Below, piece after piece: positions 35,464 through 45,039 of a stretch of DNA of 64,000 nucleotides; position 1 is the first letter of the stretch; every line of letters begins with the position of its first letter. The notes beneath the pieces are model-generated. The model saw nothing but the letters and a program-made list of their open reading frames with translations. It ran no database searches and was not told where the DNA came from. This DNA is from a bacterium (lineage in GTDB: Bacteria > Bdellovibrionota_G > JALEGL01). The stretch is taken from contig JALEGL010000006.1 in NCBI GenBank assembly GCA_022763185.1, forward strand, positions 186,001 through 250,000. Reading direction: 5' to 3'. The translations under genes were made by a program, and so were the position numbers.

Positions 35464-35796
35464 ATGAAGATGGATATAGCCGATACCTTTGGTGAGCTTT
35501 ACAAATTAAACTTTATTTTAGACGAAGGTCGTAAAGGCAATCACTTATTGTTCAGTTTGGATATGATAAGGCAAACGTTCCGTGATGAGCACGATAGTTT
35601 GTTAGATCTGTTTGAAGGTAGGATTGAAGAAATTAATGATGTGCTCAATGATCTATTATTGCTGGATAATTTTGAAGAAAAAAAAGCATATTTACAAAGC
35701 TTGGATAATGAATTGCAAAAAGCCATGATTTTTGGCTATTTCCAATTGCTTGATGGTCAGATCAATGATGAGATCGTTGAGCCTACGGTGCATTAA
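35464..35796 (+). CDS. Small acidic protein, unknown function
   Basis: I do not recognise this 110-residue protein. The ATG at 35464 was chosen because GAGGAAAG lies 5 bases before it; an ATG at 35449 would add five residues but has no ribosome-binding site. It is helical and rich in Leu, Asp and Glu (LLDLFEGRIEEINDVLNDLLLLD), with no signal or membrane segment. It follows accD by 65 bases and converges on tlyA with a 14-base gap. Confidence 0.62.
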   Translation: MKMDIADTFGELYKLNFILDEGRKGNHLLFSLDMIRQTFRDEHDSLLDLFEGRIEEINDVLNDLLLLDNFEEKKAYLQSLDNELQKAMIFGYFQLLDGQINDEIVEPTVH

Positions 35797-35810
35797 TCGA
35801 CGTTAATTTT

Positions 35811-36581
35811 TTAATCTTGAAATTGAAATAAAACAAAGCATTCCTGATTGCCTTTGGGGCCTTTGATGTGGGCGTCGCTTTTTGCCATGTACTTAAAAGG
35901 AAGATTGTTTTCAATCTCGGCAATACAAGCTGTAATTAAGCTTTGTCTTAGCGTTTCATCTTTAATCACGCCTTTGTTCAGATCTTTGGCTTGTGCCTGA
36001 AATTGGGGCTTGATGAGTGCTACAACTTGACTTTGCTTATGAAGAGCTTGGGTAATATGAGGGATAACTTTTTCTAAAGCTATAAATGAACAATCAATCA
36101 CCACCAGATCAACGGTTTGACTTAAGTCAATTGGAGAAAAAGTTTTTTCTGCATTAAAGTCTTTAACGTGAAGCGATTCTCGCCAGGATACTTTTGGATG
36201 TTGGTGCAGTTTGTAATGGAGCTGATTCTTACCCACATCAATACAATAAACATGTTGGGCATCGTGTTGCAGCAAGTAATCTGTAAAACCACCGGTGGAT
36301 GCTCCTACATCCAAGCAAATAAGGTCCTTTGGCTGAATATTAAAATCTTTGAGGGCTCCAGCCAACTTAAGACCTCCACGGCTGACATAAGTAGGGATGA
36401 TGTTTTTAATATGGATAAGGCTATCTTGCGCAACCTTATGTCCTGGTTTGCTTTGTTTTTCTTCGCCAATATAAACTTCTCCTGCCATAATCATGGCTTG
36501 AGCTTTGGTCTTAGAGTCGGCTAAATGCTGATCAACCAAGAGTTGATCAAGACGAATTCGGGTATTTTTTTTTTTAACCAT
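35811..36581 (-). CDS. tlyA: TlyA-family rRNA 2'-O-methyltransferase (S4 plus FtsJ domains)
   Basis: Predicted to methylate ribose 2'-hydroxyls of 16S and/or 23S rRNA with S-adenosylmethionine; older annotations call the family hemolysin A. The 256-residue protein starts with an S4 RNA-binding domain (RLDQLLVDQHLADSKTKAQ, residues 9-27). The Rossmann methyltransferase domain has the SAM loop CLDVGASTGGFTDYLL near residue 88 and a VDLVVIDCSFI strand near 152. It is the last gene of the minus-strand run xseB-ispA-tlyA, a neighbourhood commonly seen in proteobacteria. Confidence 0.9.
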   Translation of the reverse strand: MVKKKNTRIRLDQLLVDQHLADSKTKAQAMIMAGEVYIGEEKQSKPGHKVAQDSLIHIKNIIPTYVSRGGLKLAGALKDFNIQPKDLICLDVGASTGGFTDYLLQHDAQHVYCIDVGKNQLHYKLHQHPKVSWRESLHVKDFNAEKTFSPIDLSQTVDLVVIDCSFIALEKVIPHITQALHKQSQVVALIKPQFQAQAKDLNKGVIKDETLRQSLITACIAEIENNLPFKYMAKSDAHIKGPKGNQECFVLFQFQD

Positions 36582-36600
36582 ACTGCCTATTGCTGATCAT

Positions 36601-37500
36601 CTATGATTTTCGTTCAATAATAAATGTACTTAAGCACTCTAGGTTATGGTGTTTTAATTCTAAAGCTTTAAGATTACCTAAAATAGATTGAAGCAGATGA
36701 TGCATGGTGTTTTGAGCTTGCTCAAGACCCAGTATTGAAACATAGGTACTTTTATGATGTTCAAGATCGCTGTTGGCATTTTTACCTAAAGTTTGTGAGT
36801 CTTGGGTCACATCCAAAATATCATCGGCCACTTGGAAGGCAAGACCAATTTCATTGGCCAGTGTACTGAGCTTTTCTTGTTTTTGGGAATTTAAATCAAA
36901 GGCAATGGCAGGTGCGACCAAGGCGGCATTAATTAAGGCTGCTGTTTTGCCCATGTGAATTTGTTCAAGCGTATGTTGATCTAAATTTGGGTTGTTTTCA
37001 TGAAGAAGGTCTAGCATTTGTCCTCCCACCATGCCACATGCACCAGACTTTTGACTGATATATGACATGATTTGAGTTTTTTTCTCTGCGCTAAGATCCC
37101 ATTGAGGAGAAGATAAAATTTCAAAAGCCATATTTAATAAGGCGTCTCCGGCAAGAATAGCCGTGGCTTCATCAAAAGCAATATGACAGGTTGCTTGACC
37201 GCGACGTAAACTGTCATCGTCCATGGCAGGTAAGTCATCATGAATAAGAGAGTAAGTATGAATGCACTCTATGGCCGCTGCAATGGGCGTGATTTGATCA
37301 ATGTTCTTTGCACCTAAGTCTTTTGCTAGAGCAAAACTCAATGCTGGTCTAATACGTTTTCCTCCGGCAAATAAGCTGTATTCACACGCCTCCTTTAAAC
37401 GAGGAGATAAATTGTTATGTTGTTTTAGATAGGTCTTAAGATAACGATCACAGCAATCTTTGCTAAACTGCAAAAGTTGGGTAAGTTGTGGAGACGTCAT
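36601..37500 (-). CDS. ispA: Polyprenyl synthetase (farnesyl diphosphate synthase type)
   Basis: Makes a short-chain prenyl diphosphate from IPP and DMAPP; by similarity the product is farnesyl diphosphate (C15), though geranylgeranyl diphosphate cannot be excluded. The 299-residue protein has the first aspartate-rich motif in SLIHDDLPAMDDDSLRRG near residue 90 and the second in QVADDILDVTQD near 228, plus GGKRIRPAL near 47. It lies directly after xseB (5-base gap). Farnesyl diphosphate would be the precursor of the C30 carotenoid genes at 54.7-60.8 kb. Confidence 0.94.
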   Translation of the reverse strand: MTSPQLTQLLQFSKDCCDRYLKTYLKQHNNLSPRLKEACEYSLFAGGKRIRPALSFALAKDLGAKNIDQITPIAAAIECIHTYSLIHDDLPAMDDDSLRRGQATCHIAFDEATAILAGDALLNMAFEILSSPQWDLSAEKKTQIMSYISQKSGACGMVGGQMLDLLHENNPNLDQHTLEQIHMGKTAALINAALVAPAIAFDLNSQKQEKLSTLANEIGLAFQVADDILDVTQDSQTLGKNANSDLEHHKSTYVSILGLEQAQNTMHHLLQSILGNLKALELKHHNLECLSTFIIERKS

Positions 37501-37505
37501 CGCGA

Positions 37506-37730
37506 TTAATCAGCCAGGTCTTGTTTTTTCAGTTGTTGCATTAGCTGATCAACTTTTTCTTCAGCTTCAGTAATTTGTTGGGTACAAGTTTTTGACAGGT
37601 TGATTCCTTTTTCAAACAAGTCCAAAGATTTTTCTAAGGGCATATCTTTGGATTCAAGTTGATTGACAATAGATTCTAGCTCATCCAAAGCCACTTCAAA
37701 GGCAAGTTTTTTAGATTTTTTTTCGACCAT
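37506..37730 (-). CDS. xseB: Exodeoxyribonuclease VII small subunit
   Basis: Small, helical subunit of exonuclease VII, which degrades single-stranded DNA. The 74-residue protein shows the family pattern FEVALDELESIVNQLESKDMPLEKSLDLFEKG. Size and position immediately before ispA are typical. The large subunit gene xseA is not in the window. Confidence 0.93.
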   Translation of the reverse strand: MVEKKSKKLAFEVALDELESIVNQLESKDMPLEKSLDLFEKGINLSKTCTQQITEAEEKVDQLMQQLKKQDLAD

Positions 37731-37735
37731 TGTTG

Positions 37736-37966
37736 TTATCCTTCAAGAAAAATTCTACTCACATAAAAACTGACCAAAATAAGAAAGCCGCCCAAGAGAA
37801 AGAGAAGCGTATGTCCAAAAACTCGACGCCGTTTTTTAATTTCACTGATGGATAAACCCATTATAATAATACAAAACCCCAAAAATACAGTTTCTAAGGT
37901 GATGGTGTAGATAAAATTAAGAATGTTTTGTGTACTCCAGCCAAACATGATTGGCAGAAATAGCAT
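37736..37966 (-). CDS. Small two-helix membrane protein, unknown function
   Basis: A 76-residue protein with two hydrophobic helices (about residues 20-40 and 52-72) joined by a basic loop EIKKRRRVFG, which should face the cytoplasm. I do not recognise the family. It lies 5 bases upstream of xseB and is probably the first gene of that transcript. The 173 bases between it and the divergent M16 peptidase gene hold no other gene. Confidence 0.6.
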   Translation of the reverse strand: MLFLPIMFGWSTQNILNFIYTITLETVFLGFCIIIMGLSISEIKKRRRVFGHTLLFLLGGFLILVSFYVSRIFLEG

Positions 37967-38139
37967 AAAATGATCGTCTAGTCGATAGCAATAGTTATGT
38001 CATAGCTTTTGATCGCACAGCTCTTAATGCAATTTTTCAATAATGGTCTGTAAATTAAAATAAGCTTTTTTTTGTTAAAGTAGATAATACGGAAGTTTTT
38101 CATGACGCATGAGGAGGAGCGTGTTAATATTGCCCAGTC

Positions 38140-40806
38140 TTGAAAGAAAATCAGGTGTATAAATTATCTAATGGTTTGAATGTCTTGCTGTGTCCGCGCC
38201 CAGATGAAAAATTGGTGTGCTCTATGCTGTGGGTCAATGTTGGCTATGAACATGAGTCCAAGCATAATTTGGGTATAGCGCATATGCTAGAGCATTTGTA
38301 TTATCGAAAAAAAATCATAGATCATACAGGGAATAAAAGTAGTGTGTTGCAAAGCATGCGTAAATATGGCGCTGTGCACAATGCCGTTACAGCTCAAGAC
38401 CATACACATTTTTATGCAGTAACTACAAAAGAAAACTTCTTCCCAATTGTTTCTGCACAACTGCAAGCGATATTATCCAATCACTATGACAATGAAGATT
38501 TACAACTGGAAAAATCAGTCATATTTGAGGAATTGAAAAAAAAGCTTTTTAATTCACACATTCAAGGCCGAGAAGCTCTTTTATCCATGATTTTTCCTGA
38601 CAATGACGGCTTAAAAGAGCGCAGTCTAAAGGACAAGACCATTGATTTAGAGTTAAAAGACATTAAAGACTTTCATCAGCACTATTATCAAGCGCAAAAT
38701 ATAAACTTATGTATTTATGGCAGTTTTAGCCCAGATCAAACACTAGAGCATTTGGAGCAGTGTTTAAAGGATAGGGTTGAAGAAATGAGTATAGAAAAAA
38801 ATTCAGCGCAAGCAGCTAACATCAACTCTAAACCAAGTGTATTAAGTCATAGTTTGAATTACAAACGTGTTTTATTTGATCAAGCTCATAGTCATTGTAA
38901 ATTTGGCTTTGAATTTCCTCTTAACTTAAATCGTATGATTTTGGCAGACTTACTTGCCATTATGTTAGGCAAAGGGAAAAGTAGTATTTTAGGAAAAAAC
39001 TTTGGTGATCATGCAGGCAGTACAGTTTTACACTTTAATCAAAAAAGTGTTTTTTTATTAGAAGCAGAGTGTGAAGTTAGAAATTTAGCGCAAACACAAG
39101 AGATACTCCTGAGTAGTTTGTATGCTCTTGCAAAAGACATCAATGAGAACACTGACTTGGTCAAAAGTGATATGCAAAAAGCAAAAAACATATTGCATAG
39201 CAATTACTTTTCTCAAGACTTAAGCCTGATTAACGCAACTTACAAGCAGTGCTACATGAATCATTGTTTGCAGCAATTAGCTTTGGATCATGATGAAATA
39301 AGTTATTTAGAGACCTTAAAAAATATACAGTTAAAAGATGTACAGCAGTTTATTCACGATTATTTAAATTTCTCTCAAGCCAAAATTTTAGAAATGGTTC
39401 CCAAACATATGGGTCATGCTTATGAAGCTGAACAGAAAATAGCCTCTCTACAAAAGCGAATTGATCAGTACCTCAACAGTTATAACAGCAAAAAAGTTGA
39501 AAACACGGAATCCTCAGAAGTTTTAGAGCATACCTTTTTTACTGAGCAAAGCGTTGAATCAAATGAGCAAGATAGGTTTAGGCAACAAAGTTTTGCTTGT
39601 GGCGCACAGCTGATCTACTGTCAAAAACCAAAAGTGCAAATGGCAAATCTAAGCATTCGTTTTAAAGGTGGCCGTTTAGAAGAAACTTTTACAAGCAGTG
39701 GGTATACCAATGCGTCTTTAGGCTTGTTGGCACAAGCAACCATGCATCAAAGTCAACTTGAATTTAAAGATAACCTAGAAGCGCATGGTATACAATTAAG
39801 CTATGATGCATCTGCAGATCACTTTGGTTACTCCATGACCTTACCTCAAGTTAATTTAAAACAAGGTTTAAGGACGATCTCAGATATGATCATGGAACCT
39901 TATGTTAATGCTGACCTGTTGGAACAAGAAAAAAACAAAATTTTTAATCAACTCGCGGGTATTGAAAAAGATTTATTCTTTAAACCTGTAGAACTTTTTT
40001 ATCAGGCCCTGATGGGAATTCACCCTTACGCATGGCCACGATATGGACATGCGGCTTCAATCATGAACGTGAATGCTGAAAATATTTTAGATTGGCATAA
40101 AGAACATTTTTGTTTGTCTAATATGGTTATTGCTTACGTTGGCCCTGCACCTTATGCACAAGTCCAAGAAATGGTATTGTCACAGTTTGATTTAAATTCT
40201 GGTGTGAACAAGGAAGAAAAAAAAGGTGTATTATCATTTATGCCGCCACGTAGCCCAGTAGAAAATATTGCGATGACTAAAGGATCGCAAGTCGGCTTTG
40301 TTTTTGGTTTTAAAGGTGTTAAATTTAATGATAACGATAAAGTTGTTTTAGATTGTTTGGCACATATTTTATCAGGTTTGGGTGGAAGGCTGTTTAATGA
40401 GCTTAGGGATAAACGAGCTTTGGTTTATCAAAGTATGGCTTACAACATTGCGTTGCTTAAAGCGGGAGCTTTTTTTGTTTATGCTAAAACCAACTTAAAG
40501 CATGAAGAGGAAGTGAAAAACAGAGTTTTGGTTGAATTTGAGCGACTTAAAAGCCAAGTTGTCTCTCAACAAGAGCTTAGTGAAGCTATAGAGTGTGCTA
40601 TTTGTCAACATGCGGTAGATATGCAAGCTTCAAGTAGTTTGGCCTATTTAATGGCTGAATCCGCAATCAATGGTGGTCAAATGCAAGACTTGTTTGAATA
40701 TGAACACAAGTTAAAAAAAGTTAATATTGGTCAAGTTAATGAATGTGCAAATAAAATTTTTGATTTGGATCATAGTGCTATAGGTGTTTTAAGAGGCAAA
40801 GCATGA
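38140..40806 (+). CDS. M16 family zinc metallopeptidase, double-domain form
   Basis: The 888-residue protein contains two M16 (pitrilysin/insulinase-type) units in one chain. The N-terminal unit has the inverted zinc motif HMLEH at residues 48-52, with the distal acidic EKSVIFEELKK near 127, so it should be catalytic. The second unit (from about residue 485, with FKGGRLEETFTSSGYTNASLGLL) lacks HxxEH and is probably the substrate-clamping partner. No signal peptide is seen. The only in-frame start is TTG at 38140, because a stop lies at 38125; the strong GAGGAGGAG site upstream points instead at a GTG in another frame. The last 4 bases overlap the next gene. Confidence 0.9.
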   Translation: MKENQVYKLSNGLNVLLCPRPDEKLVCSMLWVNVGYEHESKHNLGIAHMLEHLYYRKKIIDHTGNKSSVLQSMRKYGAVHNAVTAQDHTHFYAVTTKENFFPIVSAQLQAILSNHYDNEDLQLEKSVIFEELKKKLFNSHIQGREALLSMIFPDNDGLKERSLKDKTIDLELKDIKDFHQHYYQAQNINLCIYGSFSPDQTLEHLEQCLKDRVEEMSIEKNSAQAANINSKPSVLSHSLNYKRVLFDQAHSHCKFGFEFPLNLNRMILADLLAIMLGKGKSSILGKNFGDHAGSTVLHFNQKSVFLLEAECEVRNLAQTQEILLSSLYALAKDINENTDLVKSDMQKAKNILHSNYFSQDLSLINATYKQCYMNHCLQQLALDHDEISYLETLKNIQLKDVQQFIHDYLNFSQAKILEMVPKHMGHAYEAEQKIASLQKRIDQYLNSYNSKKVENTESSEVLEHTFFTEQSVESNEQDRFRQQSFACGAQLIYCQKPKVQMANLSIRFKGGRLEETFTSSGYTNASLGLLAQATMHQSQLEFKDNLEAHGIQLSYDASADHFGYSMTLPQVNLKQGLRTISDMIMEPYVNADLLEQEKNKIFNQLAGIEKDLFFKPVELFYQALMGIHPYAWPRYGHAASIMNVNAENILDWHKEHFCLSNMVIAYVGPAPYAQVQEMVLSQFDLNSGVNKEEKKGVLSFMPPRSPVENIAMTKGSQVGFVFGFKGVKFNDNDKVVLDCLAHILSGLGGRLFNELRDKRALVYQSMAYNIALLKAGAFFVYAKTNLKHEEEVKNRVLVEFERLKSQVVSQQELSEAIECAICQHAVDMQASSSLAYLMAESAINGGQMQDLFEYEHKLKKVNIGQVNECANKIFDLDHSAIGVLRGKA

Positions 40807-41186
40807 CTTTGGAACAATTTATTGATCAATATAAATGTGATAATGCTCAAGCTATAAGTGTTGTTGTTTTTTGCCAAGAATCAAATATTTTTGCTTGTAC
40901 TCAAAAGTTAAAAGACCTTGAACAATCAGAACATATAAAAATTGTGATCCAGCCATGTCCTTATGAGGGGATTGAGTTTTTATTCAGAACACCAATGAAT
41001 ATTCCTCAATCTTTCTTAGGAGAAGAGACAGATTTTTTTTGGCAGGGCGTGTTTATCAAGCGAGTTGATTTACTCAAGCAAGCAAGTTTGGCACATTACT
41101 CTTTTTGGCTTGCCATTTTACAGCAAGAGATAGCTCAACTTGAACAAGCAAAAAAGGAACTATTAACATGCATAGTAAGCAACTAA
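40803..41186 (+). CDS. Small protein between peptidase and binding lipoprotein, unknown
   Basis: I do not recognise this 127-residue protein. It is soluble and mixed alpha/beta, with a C-terminal coiled-coil-like helix (LQQEIAQLEQAKKELL). Its ATG overlaps the M16 peptidase stop by 4 bases (ATGA), and its own 3' end overlaps the lipoprotein gene by 19 bases. All three are therefore translationally coupled and likely work together. Confidence 0.65.
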   Translation: MTLEQFIDQYKCDNAQAISVVVFCQESNIFACTQKLKDLEQSEHIKIVIQPCPYEGIEFLFRTPMNIPQSFLGEETDFFWQGVFIKRVDLLKQASLAHYSFWLAILQQEIAQLEQAKKELLTCIVSN

Positions 41187-42802
41187 AATTAAATTGGAGT
41201 TATTTTATTCTTGGCCTAAGCTTTTTGATTTTAGGATCATGTGCATCACAGTTTTCAACTGTGGATCGTAGGCAAAGACAAAAAAAAGTTTTTAGACTGT
41301 TTACACAAAGCCCACTAAAAACATTGCATCCAGGTCAACTCAAAACATATACTGAAACCATATTAGGTTTACAGCTACATGAGCCTCTATTGTATGTTGT
41401 TCCTGAGACAGGAAAGATTGTTCCTTTGGCAGCAGAAAGCTATAGCCAGAGTTTTGATGAAAAAAGCATTACGTTTAAACTCAGGTCTGATTTAAAATGG
41501 TCAAATGGCCAAGACATAACAGCGGATGACTATGTTAATACTTTAAACTACATCTTAAATAAAAATAATAAGAGCCCGCATATTACAAAATTAATTCATA
41601 TTAAAGGGGCTCAAAAACTAATTGAAGGTGAAATTCTATCGCCAAATGAATTGGGTGTGCAATCTTTAGGGAAAAGAATAATTAAAATTCAATTTGAACA
41701 TTATGATTTAAGAACTATTATGTTGTTTGCTCGACCATGGACAGGGCCTTTGAGAAAAATTAACACTATGGATTCTTTACAAACACAACAAGACTTTTCA
41801 TCATGGGTAGGCAATGGTTTGTTTATTCCAGTAAGAAAAAATAGTGAAGTTATTTTATTGCGTAAAAACCCTTATCATCGATGGGCCAGTAAAATTGAAC
41901 TAGATGAAATCAGTCTTTTTTACAATAAAAGTTTAGAAAATATAGAGAAAGTAGGACCTCAACAAGTTCATGTAGTTGGAAACAGAGGTTTTTCAATTGA
42001 TTTTGATGAGTATAAAAATCATTTTGTACAGCATGGTTATAAGTATATTTATGAGCCAGATTTATTAACCATGTTTTTAAGGCTTAATAATAAGCATCAG
42101 AATTTACAGGACGTTGCTATCCGTAGAGCAATTGCCATGTCAATCAATAGAGATTTTATTAAACAATCCTTACACTTTAACAATTATCAGGCAGCGTATT
42201 CAATGATGCCCAAAAATGTTTTGGGATATCAACCGCCATTGGGATTTTCATTTTCAAAAACAAGAGCTATAAATGAACTTGAAAGCTTGGGTTACTGTGT
42301 TGAGAAGGGTCGGAAAAACTGTAAAAAATTAGGAGAATTACAGTTTATGTATGTTGATACGGCTCGCAATGAAAAAATAGCTTTGGCAATTCAACAACTT
42401 TTTTTAAATGCTTTGCCCTTTAAAAGAGTAGTTTTACAAGCCGAAAAACAAAGCAAATTTGATCAAAGAGTTGTTAAAGGTGATTTTGATATAGCCATTG
42501 ATACAGTGGGAGCTTTACCTGATAATGCATTCGGCATTTTGGAAGCCTTTTTACCCAGCAGAGCCAGTGCGGGTAGTTTTTATCATATTGGTTTTGAGAA
42601 AACTTTGAAAAAGGCTTTTACTCATGAGTACTGGCCTCAAGTTTTGCAAGGAATTAGGCAGGCTGAAGGTGTTCTTTTAGATAGTGTTGAGCTGGTTCCC
42701 ATTTTTCATATTACCACTGGCCGTGTTATCAGTAATAAAGTTAAGGGATTTAAGCCCAATATTTTTTCTGAACAAGTGTATTCAACCATTAATATTAAAT
42801 AA
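41168..42802 (+). CDS. Peptide-type ABC transporter substrate-binding lipoprotein
   Basis: Extracytoplasmic binding protein of the SBP_bac_5 (OppA/DppA) family, 544 residues. The N-terminus is a lipoprotein signal ending LILGSC, so the mature protein is lipid-anchored at about Cys25. Typical segments follow: LHEPLLYVV near residue 72, the YTFKLR-like SITFKLRSDLKWSNGQDITADDYVNTLNYIL near 100-130 and the VAIRRAIAMSINRDFI motif near 317. No permease or ATPase genes are adjacent, so it may serve a remote transporter or have another peptide-sensing role. It overlaps the small gene upstream by 19 bases. Confidence 0.87.
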   Translation: MHSKQLKLNWSYFILGLSFLILGSCASQFSTVDRRQRQKKVFRLFTQSPLKTLHPGQLKTYTETILGLQLHEPLLYVVPETGKIVPLAAESYSQSFDEKSITFKLRSDLKWSNGQDITADDYVNTLNYILNKNNKSPHITKLIHIKGAQKLIEGEILSPNELGVQSLGKRIIKIQFEHYDLRTIMLFARPWTGPLRKINTMDSLQTQQDFSSWVGNGLFIPVRKNSEVILLRKNPYHRWASKIELDEISLFYNKSLENIEKVGPQQVHVVGNRGFSIDFDEYKNHFVQHGYKYIYEPDLLTMFLRLNNKHQNLQDVAIRRAIAMSINRDFIKQSLHFNNYQAAYSMMPKNVLGYQPPLGFSFSKTRAINELESLGYCVEKGRKNCKKLGELQFMYVDTARNEKIALAIQQLFLNALPFKRVVLQAEKQSKFDQRVVKGDFDIAIDTVGALPDNAFGILEAFLPSRASAGSFYHIGFEKTLKKAFTHEYWPQVLQGIRQAEGVLLDSVELVPIFHITTGRVISNKVKGFKPNIFSEQVYSTINIK

Positions 42803-42826
42803 TAATATAAAATTAAGGAGCATAGG

Positions 42827-43798
42827 ATGATTCGTAATAATATTTTAGAATGTGTGGGAGACACTCCAATTGTTCGTTTAAATAAAATTGGTCAAAACTT
42901 TGAACATGAGCTTTTGGTAAAAGTTGAGTTTTTTAATCCAGGAAGTTCAATTAAGGATAGAATTGCCAAGCAAATGGTAGATGATGCGGTTGCTGAAGGT
43001 AAATTAAAAGAAGGCGGCACAATCATAGAGTGTACTTCAGGAAATACAGGAATGGGACTAGCAATGGTAGCCTGTGTAAAAGGGTTTAAATGCATATGCG
43101 TGATGCCGGATAAAGTATCTAATGAAAAAATAAAAATTTTAGAAGCCATGGGGTGTCAAGTTGTGGTGACACCAACTGCGGTAGAACCTGATGATCCTAG
43201 AAGTTATTACTCGGTAGCAAAAAAATTGGCAGAAGAAACTGAAAACTCATTTTATGTTGATCAATACCACAATCCTTCTAACCCAAAGACACATTTACTT
43301 AGTACTGGACCTGAAATTTACCAACAGCTTGGAGGCGAGCTGGATTATTTGGTCGTGGCTAGTGGAACCGGAGGAACTTTGTGTGGAACAGCAAAATATT
43401 TAAAAGAAAAAATTCCACATTTAAAAGCCATTTGTATCGATCCTATTGGCTCCATATATTATGATTATTTTAAAACTGGTGAAATACCTAAAGTGGTAAC
43501 AAGTTATAAAGTGGAAGGTTTTGGTGAAGACTTCATGCCAGATACCATTGATTTTGATTTGATCGATGATGTCATTCAAGTATCTGATAAAGAGTGCTTT
43601 GATATGACTAGAGAGTTGGCTGCCAAAGAAGGTATTTTTGCTGGCGGATCATGCGGTGGAGCTATTGCTGGCGGCTTGAAAGTAGCAGAAAAAACAGAAG
43701 GTAAGAAAAGATTTTTAATGATTTTACCGGATAGCGGTTCACGGTATATAAGCAAAGTTTATGATAATACCTGGCTAAAAGAAAACGGTTATATCTAA
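42827..43798 (+). CDS. Cystathionine beta-synthase (PLP, no CBS domains)
   Basis: PLP enzyme of the cysteine synthase/CBS fold, 323 residues. The Schiff-base lysine is in SSIKDRIAKQM near residue 42. The substrate loop TSGNTGMGLA near 70, the phosphate-binding GTGGT near 180 and the late PDSGSRYISKVYDNTWL are all present. The tail and the neighbouring gamma-lyase gene (1-base overlap) favour cystathionine beta-synthase in reverse transsulfuration, converting homocysteine plus serine to cystathionine. O-acetylserine sulfhydrylase activity cannot be excluded. An AAGGAG site precedes the ATG. Confidence 0.88.
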   Translation: MIRNNILECVGDTPIVRLNKIGQNFEHELLVKVEFFNPGSSIKDRIAKQMVDDAVAEGKLKEGGTIIECTSGNTGMGLAMVACVKGFKCICVMPDKVSNEKIKILEAMGCQVVVTPTAVEPDDPRSYYSVAKKLAEETENSFYVDQYHNPSNPKTHLLSTGPEIYQQLGGELDYLVVASGTGGTLCGTAKYLKEKIPHLKAICIDPIGSIYYDYFKTGEIPKVVTSYKVEGFGEDFMPDTIDFDLIDDVIQVSDKECFDMTRELAAKEGIFAGGSCGGAIAGGLKVAEKTEGKKRFLMILPDSGSRYISKVYDNTWLKENGYI

Positions 43799-44964
43799 TG
43801 ATGGATAAAACAAAGCTCAATTTTGCAAGTAAGGCTATTCATGTTGGTCAAGAACCGGATGAAAAAACAGGATCAGTTATTGTTCCACTGTATCAGACCA
43901 GCACGTATGCACAAAAGTCTCCAGGTGAGCATTTAGGCTATGAGTACTCGCGTACAGACAACCCTACAAGACATGCTTATGAAAAGTGTCTAGCATCATT
44001 AGAAAAAGCGCAGTATTGTGCTAGCTTTGCTTCTGGAATGGCAGCCATTCACTGTATTGTTGAAAGTTTAAATAAAAATGTACGTATCGTTTGTAGCGAT
44101 GATGTCTATGGTGGGACATTCAGACTCTTTGATAAAGTATTTTCTAAGCATGGTTTGTATTTTGATTATCTAGATTTTTCTAATCTCAGCCAAGTAGAAG
44201 ATTTTTTTAAACAACATACTGTAGATGTGTGCTGGATAGAAACTCCCAGCAATCCCATGCTTAAATTGATTGATATAAAGAGCTTGAGCCAAATTTGCCA
44301 AGACAATGGTGTTAAGCTGGTTGTTGATAATACTTTTGCCAGTCCATTTATTCAAAATCCGTTGATTCAAGGCGCCGATATGGTTGTTCACTCAACCACC
44401 AAATATATTGGAGGGCACTCTGATGTAGTTGGTGGAGCCATCATGTGTAATGATGAGGAGTGGTTTAAAAAAATTAAGTTTTTACAAAACTCAATTGGAG
44501 CCGTACCTTCAGCTTTTGATTGCTGGTTATCTTTAAGAGGGCTTAAAACCTTGGCCTTAAGAATGCAAAAACACTGTCAAAATGCTGTGGAAATAGCAGA
44601 CTTTTTGAGTAGCCATGCTAAAGTAAAGCAGGTTATTTATCCTGGCTTAGAAGACCATCCAAATCATTATCTTGTGGGACAACAAATGCAAGGCTATGCT
44701 GGTGGCATGTTAAGTGTTAACCTTGACTTGAGTTTAGAGCAAACCAAAGCTTTTTTACGGCACTTAAACTTGTTCATTTTAGCAGAAAGCTTAGGTGGAG
44801 TGGAGTCTTTGATTGAGCACCCCGCTATTATGACCCATGCCAGTCTGCCAGCAGAAAAAAGAAGAGCTTTGGGAATAAGCGATGCATTCGTCCGTATTTC
44901 TGTTGGCATTGAAGACATTAATGATCTTAAACAAGATCTTGAACAGGCTTTATCAAAAGTTTAA
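43798..44964 (+). CDS. Cystathionine gamma-lyase / gamma-synthase family PLP enzyme
   Basis: PLP enzyme of the Cys/Met-metabolism family, 388 residues. Seen are YEYSRTDNPTRHAYEKCLASLE near residue 47, SGMAAIHC near 77, and the PLP-lysine motif STTKYIGGHSDVVGG near 200. A downstream SLGGVESLIEHPAIMTHA near 333 is typical of the family. With the beta-synthase just upstream (TAATG overlap), the likely job is cleaving cystathionine to cysteine, completing reverse transsulfuration. Sequence alone does not separate lyase from gamma-synthase. Confidence 0.9.
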   Translation: MMDKTKLNFASKAIHVGQEPDEKTGSVIVPLYQTSTYAQKSPGEHLGYEYSRTDNPTRHAYEKCLASLEKAQYCASFASGMAAIHCIVESLNKNVRIVCSDDVYGGTFRLFDKVFSKHGLYFDYLDFSNLSQVEDFFKQHTVDVCWIETPSNPMLKLIDIKSLSQICQDNGVKLVVDNTFASPFIQNPLIQGADMVVHSTTKYIGGHSDVVGGAIMCNDEEWFKKIKFLQNSIGAVPSAFDCWLSLRGLKTLALRMQKHCQNAVEIADFLSSHAKVKQVIYPGLEDHPNHYLVGQQMQGYAGGMLSVNLDLSLEQTKAFLRHLNLFILAESLGGVESLIEHPAIMTHASLPAEKRRALGISDAFVRISVGIEDINDLKQDLEQALSKV

Positions 44965-45039
44965 GGTAAAAAGATATAATCAAGGCTTAGAATAAGCATT
45001 CAAGTAGACATTTTATGAAATTAAAGTAAAATTTATTTT

